DNA of 64,000 bases. Source: Pauljensenia sp902373545 (GTDB taxonomy: Bacteria > Actinomycetota > Actinomycetes > Actinomycetales > Actinomycetaceae). The number at the start of each line of letters is the position of its first letter. The stretch's first letter is position 1. The notes beneath the pieces were generated by a model. It had not been told where the DNA came from. It saw only the letters and a program-made list of their open reading frames with translations, and made no database searches. The stretch spans positions 62,001 to 126,000 of the forward strand of contig NZ_JAPWAG010000004.1 of the NCBI RefSeq assembly GCF_041432775.1, in the 5' to 3' direction. A program made the position numbers and the translations under genes. Below are positions 1 through 7,812 of this stretch, one piece after another.

Positions 1-891
1 GAGGGCGGCGGCCAGGTCGGGCGGGTAGGGGCTGGACACGCTCATCGGCATACCCGTGCGCGGGTGAGCAAAGCCCAGGCGCACGGCGTGCAGCCACTGG
101 CGGGTGAGCCCCAGACGCTCGGCCTGCGTGGGGTCGGCGCCGTAGAAGGTGTCGCCCACGCAGGGGTGGCCAACGGCGGCCATGTGGACGCGAATCTGGT
201 GAGTGCGTCCCGTCTCCAGGTGTACCTCGGTGAGCTGGGCGCCCGCCATGAGCTCGAGGGTGTCGTAGTGGGTCACGGCGTGCTTGCCGCCGTCGATCAC
301 CGCCATGCGCCACTCTCGCGAAGGGTGGCGCCCGATGGGGGCATCGATGGTGCCCGAGGCTGGGTCGAGATGCCCAGCGACGACGGCGTGGTAAATCTTG
401 TCGATCGTGCGTTCCTTGAAGGCGCGCTTCATGACCGTGTAAGCCAGCTCGGACTTGGCGACCATCATCGCACCCGAGGTTCCCACGTCGAGGCGGTGGA
501 CGATGCCCTGGCGCTCGGGCGGCCCGTAGGTGGTGATGCGGTAACCCGCGGCCTCGAGGTTTCCCAGGACCGTGGGGCCCTCCCACCCCGGACCCGTATG
601 TGCGGCGACACCAACCGGCTTGTCGACGACGACAATGTCCTCATCGTCGTACAGGATCGCCATGTCGGTGACCGGCGTCGGCTTGGTCTCCGGTTCGGGG
701 ATCGTGACCTCGATAATGTCGAGAGCGCCCAGACGCTCCGACTTTCCGGCCGCGACACCGTTGATGAGGACGTGCCCCTCCCCTGCCAGCTCCGCGCAGC
801 GCGAGCGCGACAGGCCGAGCATACGGGCCAGTGCGGCATCCACCCGTTCGCCCACCAGAGCGTCGGGCACGGGGAGCATACGCGAGCTCAC
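1..891 (-). CDS. RluA/RluD-family 23S rRNA pseudouridine synthase (3' end cut by window)
   Basis: The protein would isomerise specific uridines to pseudouridine in large-subunit rRNA. An S4-like RNA-binding region covers about residues 10-65, and the RluA catalytic domain follows with the signature HRLDVGTSG, whose catalytic aspartate is D135. I chose the GTG start at 889-891 because it overlaps the lspA stop as GTGA; an ATG four codons later is the alternative. The reading frame runs off the left edge after about 297 codons, so the last part of the domain is missing here. lspA followed by an rluD-like gene is a widespread bacterial arrangement and suggests co-transcription. The family is sure; the exact uridine targets cannot be told from sequence. 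Confidence 0.93.
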   Translation of the reverse strand, partial: MSSRMLPVPDALVGERVDAALARMLGLSRSRCAELAGEGHVLINGVAAGKSERLGALDIIEVTIPEPETKPTPVTDMAILYDDEDIVVVDKPVGVAAHTGPGWEGPTVLGNLEAAGYRITTYGPPERQGIVHRLDVGTSGAMMVAKSELAYTVMKRAFKERTIDKIYHAVVAGHLDPASGTIDAPIGRHPSREWRMAVIDGGKHAVTHYDTLELMAGAQLTEVHLETGRTHQIRVHMAAVGHPCVGDTFYGADPTQAERLGLTRQWLHAVRLGFAHPRTGMPMSVSSPYPPDLAAAL

Positions 892-1391
892 TTGCCCTTC
901 TCCTCTCGGGGCTCGCGCCCCAGCGCAACTGCCAGCAAAGCGGCACCCAGCACAATCCAGATATCCGCGACATTTCCGACGAACCACGTGCCATAGGCGA
1001 TGAAGTCGGTAACGTGACCAACGCCGAAGCCGGGATCCGCGGTCAGCCTGTCGATGAGGTTGCCGACCGCGCCGCCCATGAGCGTTGCGATCGCCAGAAG
1101 CGAGAAAGGCCTACGGACTCGAATCGCAAGCACAGCGAGGAAGCACATGATGATGAGCGTGAAGACGGTCAGGACCCATGTCCTGTCCGCTCCGAAGGAG
1201 AAGGCAGCGCCCGAATTGTGCACAAGCCGCAGCGACAACAGCTCGCCCACAATGGGGCGCTCAATGTCGCCGACGAGAGCGCCGCGCGCCCACGCCTTCG
1301 AGGCTTGGTCCGAGACGACCGCGACCACCGCCAAGACGACGGCCCAGATCCACGTCGTGCGTGTGATGAGCGAACGAGTTGAGTCAGCCAT
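888..1391 (-). CDS. lspA: Lipoprotein signal peptidase II
   Basis: This membrane aspartyl protease removes the signal peptide from diacylglyceryl-modified prolipoproteins. The 167-residue protein has the usual length and four hydrophobic segments (about 12-30, 70-90, 97-112 and 137-157). The two catalytic aspartates lie in NLIDR (D114) and NVADIW (D143). The ATG at 1391 is followed by a charged N-terminus and then the first membrane helix. A strong hairpin (1411-1446) separates it from divIVA, so it probably has its own promoter or is reached by read-through. It is translationally coupled to the pseudouridine synthase through a 4-base overlap. Confidence 0.96.
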   Translation of the reverse strand: MADSTRSLITRTTWIWAVVLAVVAVVSDQASKAWARGALVGDIERPIVGELLSLRLVHNSGAAFSFGADRTWVLTVFTLIIMCFLAVLAIRVRRPFSLLAIATLMGGAVGNLIDRLTADPGFGVGHVTDFIAYGTWFVGNVADIWIVLGAALLAVALGREPREEKGK

Positions 1392-1410
1392 GGTTCCCTA
1401 TCTTAAAGGA

Positions 1411-1446
1411 CCGGCGGCGGCGCACCGCAGGGTGCACCGCCGCCGG
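1411..1446 (-). terminator. Hairpin terminator after divIVA
   Basis: A near-perfect inverted repeat (CCGGCGGCGG...CCGCCGCCGG with GCAC/GTGC continuing toward the loop) lies 16 bases after the divIVA stop. On the minus strand it is followed by TCCTTTAAG, so the T-run is weak. It is positioned to end the upstream dcw transcripts before lspA. Confidence 0.7.
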
Positions 1447-1461
1447 GAAAGAGATATGCGA

Positions 1462-2034
1462 TCAGTTCTCGCCGTTGCCGACCTCGTTGAGGAGGGACTC
1501 GAGGTGGGTGCGCAGGTTGGTCCGGTACTCGGACTCGAAGGTACGCAGGCCGTTGATCTTGTTCTCAAGCAGCTCGCGCTCCTGCTCGAGCTGGTTGAGA
1601 ACGGAGTCCTTCTGCTTCTGGGCGTCGGCGATGATCGACTCGCGCTGGGCGTTGGCCTCGGCGATGATCTTCGCGCTCTGCTCTTCGCCGTCGCGCACGT
1701 ACTCGTCGTGGACGCGCTGGGCGAGGGCCAGCATCGAGGTGGCAGACTCCGCATCCTGGGGGCTGGACAAGACCGGCGCCGCGGGGGCGGGGGTCTCGAC
1801 AACCGCGGGGGCGGGGGTCTCGGAGGGGGTGAACTCGGAGTTGGACAGCTCGGCCACGCGACGCTCGGCGGCCTCCAGCTTCTCCTTGAGTTCCTGGTTT
1901 TCCATCTGCAGGGAGTAGATGGTGGAGACTACCTCGTCAAGGAACTCATCAACTTCGTCCTGGTCGTATCCCTCGCGGAACTTGACGTACTGGAACTTCT
2001 TGTTGAGCACATCCTCGGTGGTGAGCAGGGCCAT
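1462..2034 (-). CDS. divIVA: DivIVA/Wag31 polar growth and septum-site protein
   Basis: DivIVA is a cytoplasmic coiled-coil protein that assembles at negatively curved membrane. In actinobacteria it directs polar wall growth and marks division sites. The 190-residue protein starts MALLTTEDVLNKKF, the typical membrane-binding N-terminal domain, with FREGYDQDEVDEFLDEV following. A linker rich in Pro and Ala (about 80-110) precedes a long C-terminal coiled coil (about 110-185). I used the ATG at 2034, not the upstream in-frame one at 2112, because the conserved N-terminus begins there and a purine-rich ribosome-binding stretch (GAGAGGCGAAGAA) precedes it. It has its own promoter just upstream. 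Confidence 0.95.
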   Translation of the reverse strand: MALLTTEDVLNKKFQYVKFREGYDQDEVDEFLDEVVSTIYSLQMENQELKEKLEAAERRVAELSNSEFTPSETPAPAVVETPAPAAPVLSSPQDAESATSMLALAQRVHDEYVRDGEEQSAKIIAEANAQRESIIADAQKQKDSVLNQLEQERELLENKINGLRTFESEYRTNLRTHLESLLNEVGNGEN

Positions 2035-2121
2035 TTCTTCGCCTCTCGGTCGTTTCGATTGGACGCGCGGATCCCGCACGCCTGGACGACCGGGAAGGCC
2101 GCCCGCTATCACGTCACAAAA

Positions 2122-2149
2122 ATAATAACTGATATTGTCACACTAGCAA
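2122..2149 (-). promoter_or_regulatory. Probable promoter of divIVA
   Basis: On the minus strand TTGCTA (2144-2149) and TATTAT (2122-2127) are separated by 16 bases, a good sigma-A-type match inside an unusually AT-rich stretch of this GC-rich sequence. It lies about 90 bases upstream of the divIVA ATG. Confidence 0.55.
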
Positions 2150-2206
2150 CATTCATCACGGCTGGAGTGTCGTTTATGTGCGACCTCTCATGCCGAAATT
2201 TAATGC

Positions 2207-2518
2207 CTATTGGCTAATAAAAAAGAGAACGTTAACCAACCGCTGCGCAACAATGAGAACCAGGAACAACAGCATAAAACCGACATCGATCGCCATTCCG
2301 CCGCCCAGGCGCAGGGGCGGAACGAAGCGCCTCAACCAGCGGATCGGCGGGTCGGTCAGGGAGTAGAGAAGGTTTGCCACAACCAGGAAGGGGCCACGCG
2401 GGCGCCATCCGCGCACGAAAAATTGGACCCAGTCCACAATGACGCGCACGAAGAGCGCCAGCATGTAGAGGTTGATGAGGACGTTCAGCCCCCACGCAAC
2501 CCAGTTCACGACGATCAC
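2207..2518 (-). CDS. YggT-family integral membrane protein
   Basis: This 103-residue protein has two hydrophobic segments (about 5-28 and 72-100) around a central loop containing the family-typical SLTDPPIRWLRRFVPPL. YggT proteins sit between sepF and divIVA in many Gram-positives and have been linked to envelope homeostasis, but their biochemical activity is not established. The gene starts 8 bases after the sepF stop and is probably co-transcribed with it. Confidence 0.9.
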   Translation of the reverse strand: MIVVNWVAWGLNVLINLYMLALFVRVIVDWVQFFVRGWRPRGPFLVVANLLYSLTDPPIRWLRRFVPPLRLGGGMAIDVGFMLLFLVLIVAQRLVNVLFFISQ

Positions 2519-2526
2519 GGGTGAAC

Positions 2527-3000
2527 TCAGCCCTGGTTGTAGAGAGAGCCGCGGCGAGCCGAGGAAGCGCTGTCGCCGGTGACCTCAACCGAAGCCGGGG
2601 AGAGCAGGAACACGCGCGCCGTGACGCGCTCGATGACGCCGCGAAGGCCGAAAGTCAAGCCGGCGGCGAAGTCCACGAGGCGACGGGCCTCCTCCTCACC
2701 CATATCGGTGAGGTTGATGATGACAGGGGTGCCATCGCGGAAGGCCTCGCCGATGGTGACGGCGTCGGAGTAGGCGGTGGGGTGGATCGTCACGATGCGA
2801 GTGAGATCCTCGGAGGGTTCTTCGCGCCGGATGGCGGTCAGCGTCGGACGGGAAACGGGAGTGATATCGGCCACTGGAGCCACCTCTTCCACTTCGTCGA
2901 CCTCTTCGAAGTCCTCGAATTGATCAAACTGGTCGATGGGCTCCTCGGGCGAGACCCAGCCCATGAACTTACGTGCTCGTGCACCGAACGAATCGCTCAT
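2527..3000 (-). CDS. sepF: SepF, FtsZ membrane anchor and ring-bundling protein
   Basis: SepF binds the FtsZ C-terminal peptide and tethers the Z-ring to the membrane, which is essential where FtsA is lacking, as in this cluster. The 157-residue protein has an N-terminal amphipathic segment (MSDSFGARARKFMGWV), an acidic linker (about 18-50) and the DUF552 domain (about 66-150) with TVIINLTDM-like and RRLVDFAAGLTFGL motifs. Two adjacent ATG codons (3003 and 3000) follow AAGGAGGA. Spacing favours the second one. The in-frame extension back to 3213 lacks similarity and was rejected. About 178 bases without a gene separate it from pgeF. Confidence 0.95.
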   Translation of the reverse strand: MSDSFGARARKFMGWVSPEEPIDQFDQFEDFEEVDEVEEVAPVADITPVSRPTLTAIRREEPSEDLTRIVTIHPTAYSDAVTIGEAFRDGTPVIINLTDMGEEEARRLVDFAAGLTFGLRGVIERVTARVFLLSPASVEVTGDSASSARRGSLYNQG

Positions 3001-3178
3001 CATTCCTCCTTCTGCCGATGCATAGCCACAAGCTACAGGCGCTTGACGGTTGCGCGCTGCAGGGCGCTCGGCGCGTCGCGAGGAGGGCACCAATAAGGGA
3101 AGACACGCATGCCCCGCGGGGCGCAAAGCAGTGACAGCACTGCGATTCTCGCTCACCTTCGCAGGTGCGACGTATCGG

Positions 3179-3937
3179 TTAGACGGGAACGATGACGAGC
3201 GCTTGACGCCCACAGCCAGAATCGCGGCGATACGAGAAAAGGGCTTGGTCCTCGAGGGTGCAGCGCGGGTCTGTCACAACACGCACGCCGAGGGCGCTCA
3301 ACGAAGCTGCCGCTGCCGCCGGCAGATCGAGGGAGGGCGTTCCCCACGAGGTGCGCGTGCGAATTCCGGGCATGGACGACTCACTCTCAGAGGCCATCTG
3401 CTCGGGCACCTCGTAGCAGCTCCCGCAGATCGCGGGGCCGATAAGGGCTTCGATCGGCCCATCGGTGCGTGCACGAAGAGCAGCCACCGCCTCTGACAGA
3501 ATCCCCCCGAGGAGGCCGCGCCGACCGGCGTGGACGGCGGCGACGACACGCCCGTCGGCAGCCGATAAAACGACGGGCAAGCAGTCGGCGGTCTGTACGG
3601 CCAGCGCGGGCCCGCCTCGCCACTCGCGCGCGTCGATGACGACACCGTCGGCCTCCACCGGGCCCCACTCCCCCGTCGCGGGACGCCCCAGCGCAACACC
3701 GGAACGAGCCAGCACAGGCCCCTGCTCGCCGCGGGCGATCACCTCGACGACGGTCGAGTGCGTCTGGTTCATCCAGACGACGTCCCTGCCGAGCAGATCG
3801 GCGAGCGCGCGACGCCTGCCACGAACGAGTTCCTCGCGGTCGCCGACGTGTAGGCCCACGTTGCCGCATAGCGCACCGGTGCCCGGGTCCACCTCGGTGA
3901 GGTGGACCCGGGCACCGGCAAGAAGCTGCGTTGTCAT
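3179..3937 (-). CDS. pgeF: PgeF/YlmD-type multicopper-oxidase-fold protein (peptidoglycan editing factor family)
   Basis: The family was long annotated as polyphenol oxidase/laccase. E. coli YfiH (PgeF) was later linked to clearing wrongly built UDP-MurNAc dipeptides, and other members act as purine nucleosidase-like phosphorylases. The likely zinc ligands are visible: H60 in NQTHS, C119 in TADCLP and H136 in VHAGRRG. The conserved IGPAICGSCYEV follows at about 166-177. The length (252) is normal. Its ATG overlaps the ftsZ stop by one base (TGATG), so translation is coupled to ftsZ. The substrate in this organism is unknown. Confidence 0.9.
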   Translation of the reverse strand: MTTQLLAGARVHLTEVDPGTGALCGNVGLHVGDREELVRGRRRALADLLGRDVVWMNQTHSTVVEVIARGEQGPVLARSGVALGRPATGEWGPVEADGVVIDAREWRGGPALAVQTADCLPVVLSAADGRVVAAVHAGRRGLLGGILSEAVAALRARTDGPIEALIGPAICGSCYEVPEQMASESESSMPGIRTRTSWGTPSLDLPAAAAASLSALGVRVVTDPRCTLEDQALFSYRRDSGCGRQALVIVPV

Positions 3938-5187
3938 CAGCGCAGGAAGGGCGGGATGTCCAGCTCTTCCTTTTCGGGGGCCTCGGGGTAGATGCGGGGC
4001 ACCTCGAAGGAGTGGTCGGACTCGTTCTCCTCGTACTCCACGGCGGCGGGAGTCTCCACGGCGGCCGGAGCAGCCTCGCGCACGGGCGCGGCCACGTTCA
4101 GTCGGTGCTGCGGGCGACGCGTGGGCAGCTGGGTGATACGCGAGGTCTCGGGAGCCTTGGCTTCGGGAGCCGACGAACGCTTCTGAGCGACGGGCGCGGA
4201 GACGCGAGAGGCAGCGGCGGGACGCACCGGGGCCACCTCCGCGACATCGTCGAAACCGGCCGCGATGACCGTGACACGAATTTCGTCGCCGAGGGTATCG
4301 TCGACGACAACACCGAAGATGATGTTCGCCTCGGGGTGGACGGCCTCGCGCACGAGCTGCGAGGAGGCGAAAACCTCCTGGAGGGAGACATCGGAGCCAC
4401 CCTGGAAGAACATGAGCACGCCGTGGGCGCCGTCGATCGAGGCCTCGAGCAGCGGGGAGGAAATCGCACTCTCGACCGCGCGCAGCGCGCGATCCTCGCC
4501 GGTGGCCGCGCCGATGCCCATGAGGGCCGAGCCGGCGTCCTTCATGACGGACTTGACGTCGTTGAAGTCAACGTTGATCAGGCCCGGGGTGGTGATCAGC
4601 TCGGTGATGCCCTGGACACCCGAGAGCAGCACCTGGTCGGCAGCACGGAAAGCGTCGAGCACGGAGATGGAGACGTCGGAGATCTCGAGGAGACGGTCGT
4701 TCGGGATGACGATCAGCGTGTCGACCTCTTCACGCAGCGTGGTCACGCCGCCCTCGGCCTGCGCCGCGCGGCGGTTTCCCTCGAAAGAGAAGGGGCGGGT
4801 GACGACGCCGACCGTCAGCGCGCCTGCCTCGCGGGCCACGCGGGCCACGACGGGGGCCGCGCCCGTACCGGTGCCGCCACCCTCGCCGGCGGTCACGAAG
4901 ACCATGTCCGCGCCCTCCAGCGCGGCGGCGATTTCGTCAATGTGGTCCTCCGCAGCCTTACGGCCGACGGCGGGATCCGCACCGGCACCCAGGCCGTGCG
5001 TCAGTTCGCGGCCGATGTCAAGCTTTGTCTCGGCATCGGACATGAGAAGAGCCTGCGCGTCAGTGTTGACCGCGATGAACTCAACGCCCTTGAGGCCGAC
5101 CTCGATCATTCGGTTCACGGCGTTAACTCCGCCGCCGCCGACGCCGACGACCTTGATCACTGCCAGGTGGTTTTGCGGTGTCGCCAT
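3937..5187 (-). CDS. ftsZ: Cell division protein FtsZ
   Basis: FtsZ is the tubulin-like GTPase that polymerises into the cytokinetic ring. The 416-residue protein has the glycine-rich nucleotide region VVGVGGGGVNAVNRM near the start, the tubulin signature GGGTGTGAAP (103-112) and the T7-loop region PGLINVDFNDVKSVM (about 201-216). A variable Pro/Ala-rich linker follows from about 318. The extreme C-terminus, DIPPFLR, is the conserved peptide that binds SepF and FtsW. The ATG follows AAGGGAGACATCC. Its own promoter lies in the 127-base gap behind ftsQ. Confidence 0.98.
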   Translation of the reverse strand: MATPQNHLAVIKVVGVGGGGVNAVNRMIEVGLKGVEFIAVNTDAQALLMSDAETKLDIGRELTHGLGAGADPAVGRKAAEDHIDEIAAALEGADMVFVTAGEGGGTGTGAAPVVARVAREAGALTVGVVTRPFSFEGNRRAAQAEGGVTTLREEVDTLIVIPNDRLLEISDVSISVLDAFRAADQVLLSGVQGITELITTPGLINVDFNDVKSVMKDAGSALMGIGAATGEDRALRAVESAISSPLLEASIDGAHGVLMFFQGGSDVSLQEVFASSQLVREAVHPEANIIFGVVVDDTLGDEIRVTVIAAGFDDVAEVAPVRPAAASRVSAPVAQKRSSAPEAKAPETSRITQLPTRRPQHRLNVAAPVREAAPAAVETPAAVEYEENESDHSFEVPRIYPEAPEKEELDIPPFLR

Positions 5188-5211
5188 GGATGTCTCCCTT
5201 GCATCAGACCC

Positions 5212-5233
5212 TCAACCTCTAGTTGAAGGTTGA
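5212..5233 (-). promoter_or_regulatory. Small hairpin in the ftsZ leader
   Basis: TCAACCT (5212-5218) and AGGTTGA (5227-5233) form a 7-bp stem with a short loop, 25 bases upstream of the ftsZ start. It could modulate leader stability or translation. No known regulator is implied. Confidence 0.35.
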
Positions 5234-5259
5234 TGTTTAATGTGCTTCGTGTCGGAAAG

Positions 5260-5288
5260 AAATTAGGGGTCCGCGCGTGATCCTTCAA
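5260..5288 (-). promoter_or_regulatory. Probable ftsZ promoter
   Basis: On the minus strand TTGAAG (5283-5288) and TAATTT (5260-5265) are spaced by 17 bases, a reasonable sigma-A-type match. Its place in the ftsQ-ftsZ gap agrees with the common finding that ftsZ has a private promoter in actinobacteria. Confidence 0.5.
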
Positions 5289-5314
5289 GCCAACACGCGG
5301 ACAAAGAAGAAGAC

Positions 5315-6424
5315 CTAACTGGTCACAGGATGATTCGGCGCTGACACGTCGTACGTCGTTGCCTTCACATTTGCGAGCAACGTTGCGAGCACTCGCGCTT
5401 TTTGCGGCGCATCCTCGCTGGTTCCCCACTTGACAGTTTGGCCCCCTCGCAGGGTGAAAGTCACCTGGTTTCCGGTCGAGGAAATCGCCGAAACCTGAGA
5501 GCGAGTCGACTCGTCCAGCGCCCCCAGAACGGAGGCGACGTCGGAGGCTCCCCGGGCGCGATCCTCGGGCAGGGTGACAAGCGGGTATCCTCCCACGCCG
5601 CCCACCTGCTCAAAGCGCTCACCCTGGTCGTCGACCAACCAATAGGCTCCCTCGGCTGCCTCGACCACCATGCCCGTGCGCATCGTCACGGACACTTTCA
5701 GGCCCGTCGGCCAACGGCGCGAGACCGTGACCGTCTTGACGGCCACGTTGGACAGGACCGCGTGCGCGACCGCCGCCGTGTTCAGGCGTGTCAGCGGCAC
5801 CCCCTCGAAAGAGGACACCGACGAGCGCACCGACTCGACCGTGACGAGCCTGCCGTCCTGACCCGTGACCTGGACGTTCGCGCTCGAGAGCGCGAAGAGG
5901 GGCGAGAAGAAGGCCACCCACCCCACGGCGGTCACAACCACGACCGTGACAACGGACAGCCCGATGCGGCGCAGGAGGAGCATGCGACGCGCGCGCGTTC
6001 GCTCACGCAGTCGATCCCCCAGGTCCGTTGCCTCCACGCTGCCCAGCAACGTGGCGGCGTCGGCCGTGCCCACGGGCGTTGCGACCGTTCCGCGCGTGCG
6101 TCGACGCTCAAGCGCCGACGACGACTCGTCACCGCGCCCCCGAGAGCCGCGCTCAGCGCTCGCCTCGCTTGGCTCCTCCCCGCGCTGGCGCGACCGGCGC
6201 TGAGCGAAGCGTTCGCTCGTGCTGCGCCGATTGGCACCGCGTTCGCTCGCCTCGCGCTTCGAGGCCCCCCGACGGCGGCTCGAACCCTCGCCACGGGACG
6301 ACCGCGCCTGCTCCGACGAGGCCGGGGAGGCCTCGTCGGTATCGCGCGTCGGAGTCTCGGCGCGCGAAGGCGCGGCTGGCCGCTCGCGCTTGCCCCCCGG
6401 ACGCCTCGGGGACGGTGGCCTCAT
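5315..6424 (-). CDS. ftsQ: Divisome protein FtsQ/DivIB
   Basis: FtsQ is a bitopic protein that bridges FtsL/FtsB-type partners and regulates the septal synthase. The 369-residue protein has a very long Ser/Arg/Glu-rich cytoplasmic N-terminus (1-150), one membrane helix (about 154-174), a POTRA domain (about 178-250, with NVQVTG at its start) and the FtsQ domain ending at TYDVSAPNHPVTS. The ATG at 6424 overlaps the murC stop as ATGA, which settles the start against a longer frame to 6499. The charged cytoplasmic tail is longer than the family usually needs, and its DNA contains an inverted pair of the word GACGAGGCC (6315-6337). Confidence 0.92.
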   Translation of the reverse strand: MRPPSPRRPGGKRERPAAPSRAETPTRDTDEASPASSEQARSSRGEGSSRRRGASKREASERGANRRSTSERFAQRRSRQRGEEPSEASAERGSRGRGDESSSALERRRTRGTVATPVGTADAATLLGSVEATDLGDRLRERTRARRMLLLRRIGLSVVTVVVVTAVGWVAFFSPLFALSSANVQVTGQDGRLVTVESVRSSVSSFEGVPLTRLNTAAVAHAVLSNVAVKTVTVSRRWPTGLKVSVTMRTGMVVEAAEGAYWLVDDQGERFEQVGGVGGYPLVTLPEDRARGASDVASVLGALDESTRSQVSAISSTGNQVTFTLRGGQTVKWGTSEDAPQKARVLATLLANVKATTYDVSAPNHPVTS

Positions 6425-7812
6425 GCCTGAGCCCGCTGCCACTCGTCCAGGACATCCGCGCCGCAGCGCGTGATCGAACCCGCTCCCATCGTCACGCACA
6501 CGCCGCCCTCGGGCGTCAGGGACGCCGCCAGGCGCGCAGCCTCGTGCATGTCCTCGACATAGGACGCACCGGGTACGCGCGAGGAAATGAGCGTCGAGTC
6601 GACGCCGGGTTCCGGGTCCTCACGGGCACCGTAGATGCCCGCCAGGACGACGTGATCGGCGCCCGCCAGCGCGTGCGCGAAGCGCTCGGCGAAAATGCGT
6701 GTGCGCGAATACAGATGCGGCTGGAACACGACCGTCACTTCTCCCCCGTCGGCGACGACGCGAGCCTCGCGGATCGCGGCCTCCACCTCGGTCGGGTGAT
6801 GCGCATAGTCGTCGAAGAGGCGGCGAGTTCCCACCTGGCCGCGCGCCTCGAAGCGCCGCGCCGCGCCCGTGAAACGCCCCAGTCCGTCGGCAACGGCCTG
6901 CGGATCCAGGCCGCACTCGATGCCGGCAGCCCACGCGCCCGCCGCGTTGAGCACGTTGTGCTCACCGGGCACGGACATGACCAGATCGGCACTCAGGTCG
7001 CCCCACGACAGGCGCGCCGACGCACCGCCGGCATGAACGGCAACGTCGGAGATGACGATGTCCGGCTCAGCCAGCGAGCGCTGCGCACGGCCGTAGGTCA
7101 CGACGCGCAGCCCCTCTGAGCGCGCGGCCTGCGCCAGGCGCACCGCACCCTCGTCCTCCGCACAGGTCACCAGCAGCCCGCCCGGCACCATGCGACGCGC
7201 GAACTCCACGAAAATCTGCTCGAACTCCTCGCGCGAGTGGTAGCGATCCAGGTGGTCGGGCTCGACGTTGGTGACAATCTCAATCGCCGGGGAATAGTTC
7301 AGGAACGATCCATCCGACTCGTCGGCCTCGGCCACGAAAACGTCGCCCGCGCCCAGGTGCGCGCCCGTGCCCAGCTGCGGAAGCACACCGCCAACGGCCA
7401 CCGACGGATCCAGACCGCACGCGGCAAGCGCAATCGCCAGCATGCCCGACGTCGACGTCTTGCCGTGCGCGCCGGCCACACCCACGAAACGCATCCCGGT
7501 CGCGGCAAGCGCCAGGGCCTGGGAGCGGTGGATCACCCGCTGGCCGCGCTCGCGCGCGATCGCCAGCTCGGGGTTGTCCTCTCGGATCGCCGTGGAGACC
7601 ACGACGACTGCCTCGGGATCCACGTGGGAGGCCTCGTGCCCCACGAACGTCCCCACGCCCACCGCGCGCAGATGCTCCAGCACGGCCGAATCCTCGCGGT
7701 CCGACCCCTCGACAATCGCCCCGCGCGAGCGCAACAGCTCCGCGACGACGCTCATGCCAGCGCCACCGATACCAATCAGATGGAAACGATCGTTCAACGT
7801 CGGCTCACTCAT
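6421..7812 (-). CDS. murC: UDP-N-acetylmuramate--L-alanine ligase
   Basis: MurC adds the first amino acid of the stem peptide to UDP-MurNAc with ATP in the cytoplasm. The 463-residue protein has the Rossmann motif GIGGAGMS (14-21), the ATP-binding loop AHGKTSTS (115-122) and the Mur-ligase C-terminal domain, with the family motif DDYAHHPTE in the middle part. Length is normal. It overlaps the murG stop region by 8 bases and ftsQ by 4, so it is read as part of the continuous dcw message. Confidence 0.97.
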   Translation of the reverse strand: MSEPTLNDRFHLIGIGGAGMSVVAELLRSRGAIVEGSDREDSAVLEHLRAVGVGTFVGHEASHVDPEAVVVVSTAIREDNPELAIARERGQRVIHRSQALALAATGMRFVGVAGAHGKTSTSGMLAIALAACGLDPSVAVGGVLPQLGTGAHLGAGDVFVAEADESDGSFLNYSPAIEIVTNVEPDHLDRYHSREEFEQIFVEFARRMVPGGLLVTCAEDEGAVRLAQAARSEGLRVVTYGRAQRSLAEPDIVISDVAVHAGGASARLSWGDLSADLVMSVPGEHNVLNAAGAWAAGIECGLDPQAVADGLGRFTGAARRFEARGQVGTRRLFDDYAHHPTEVEAAIREARVVADGGEVTVVFQPHLYSRTRIFAERFAHALAGADHVVLAGIYGAREDPEPGVDSTLISSRVPGASYVEDMHEAARLAASLTPEGGVCVTMGAGSITRCGADVLDEWQRAQA

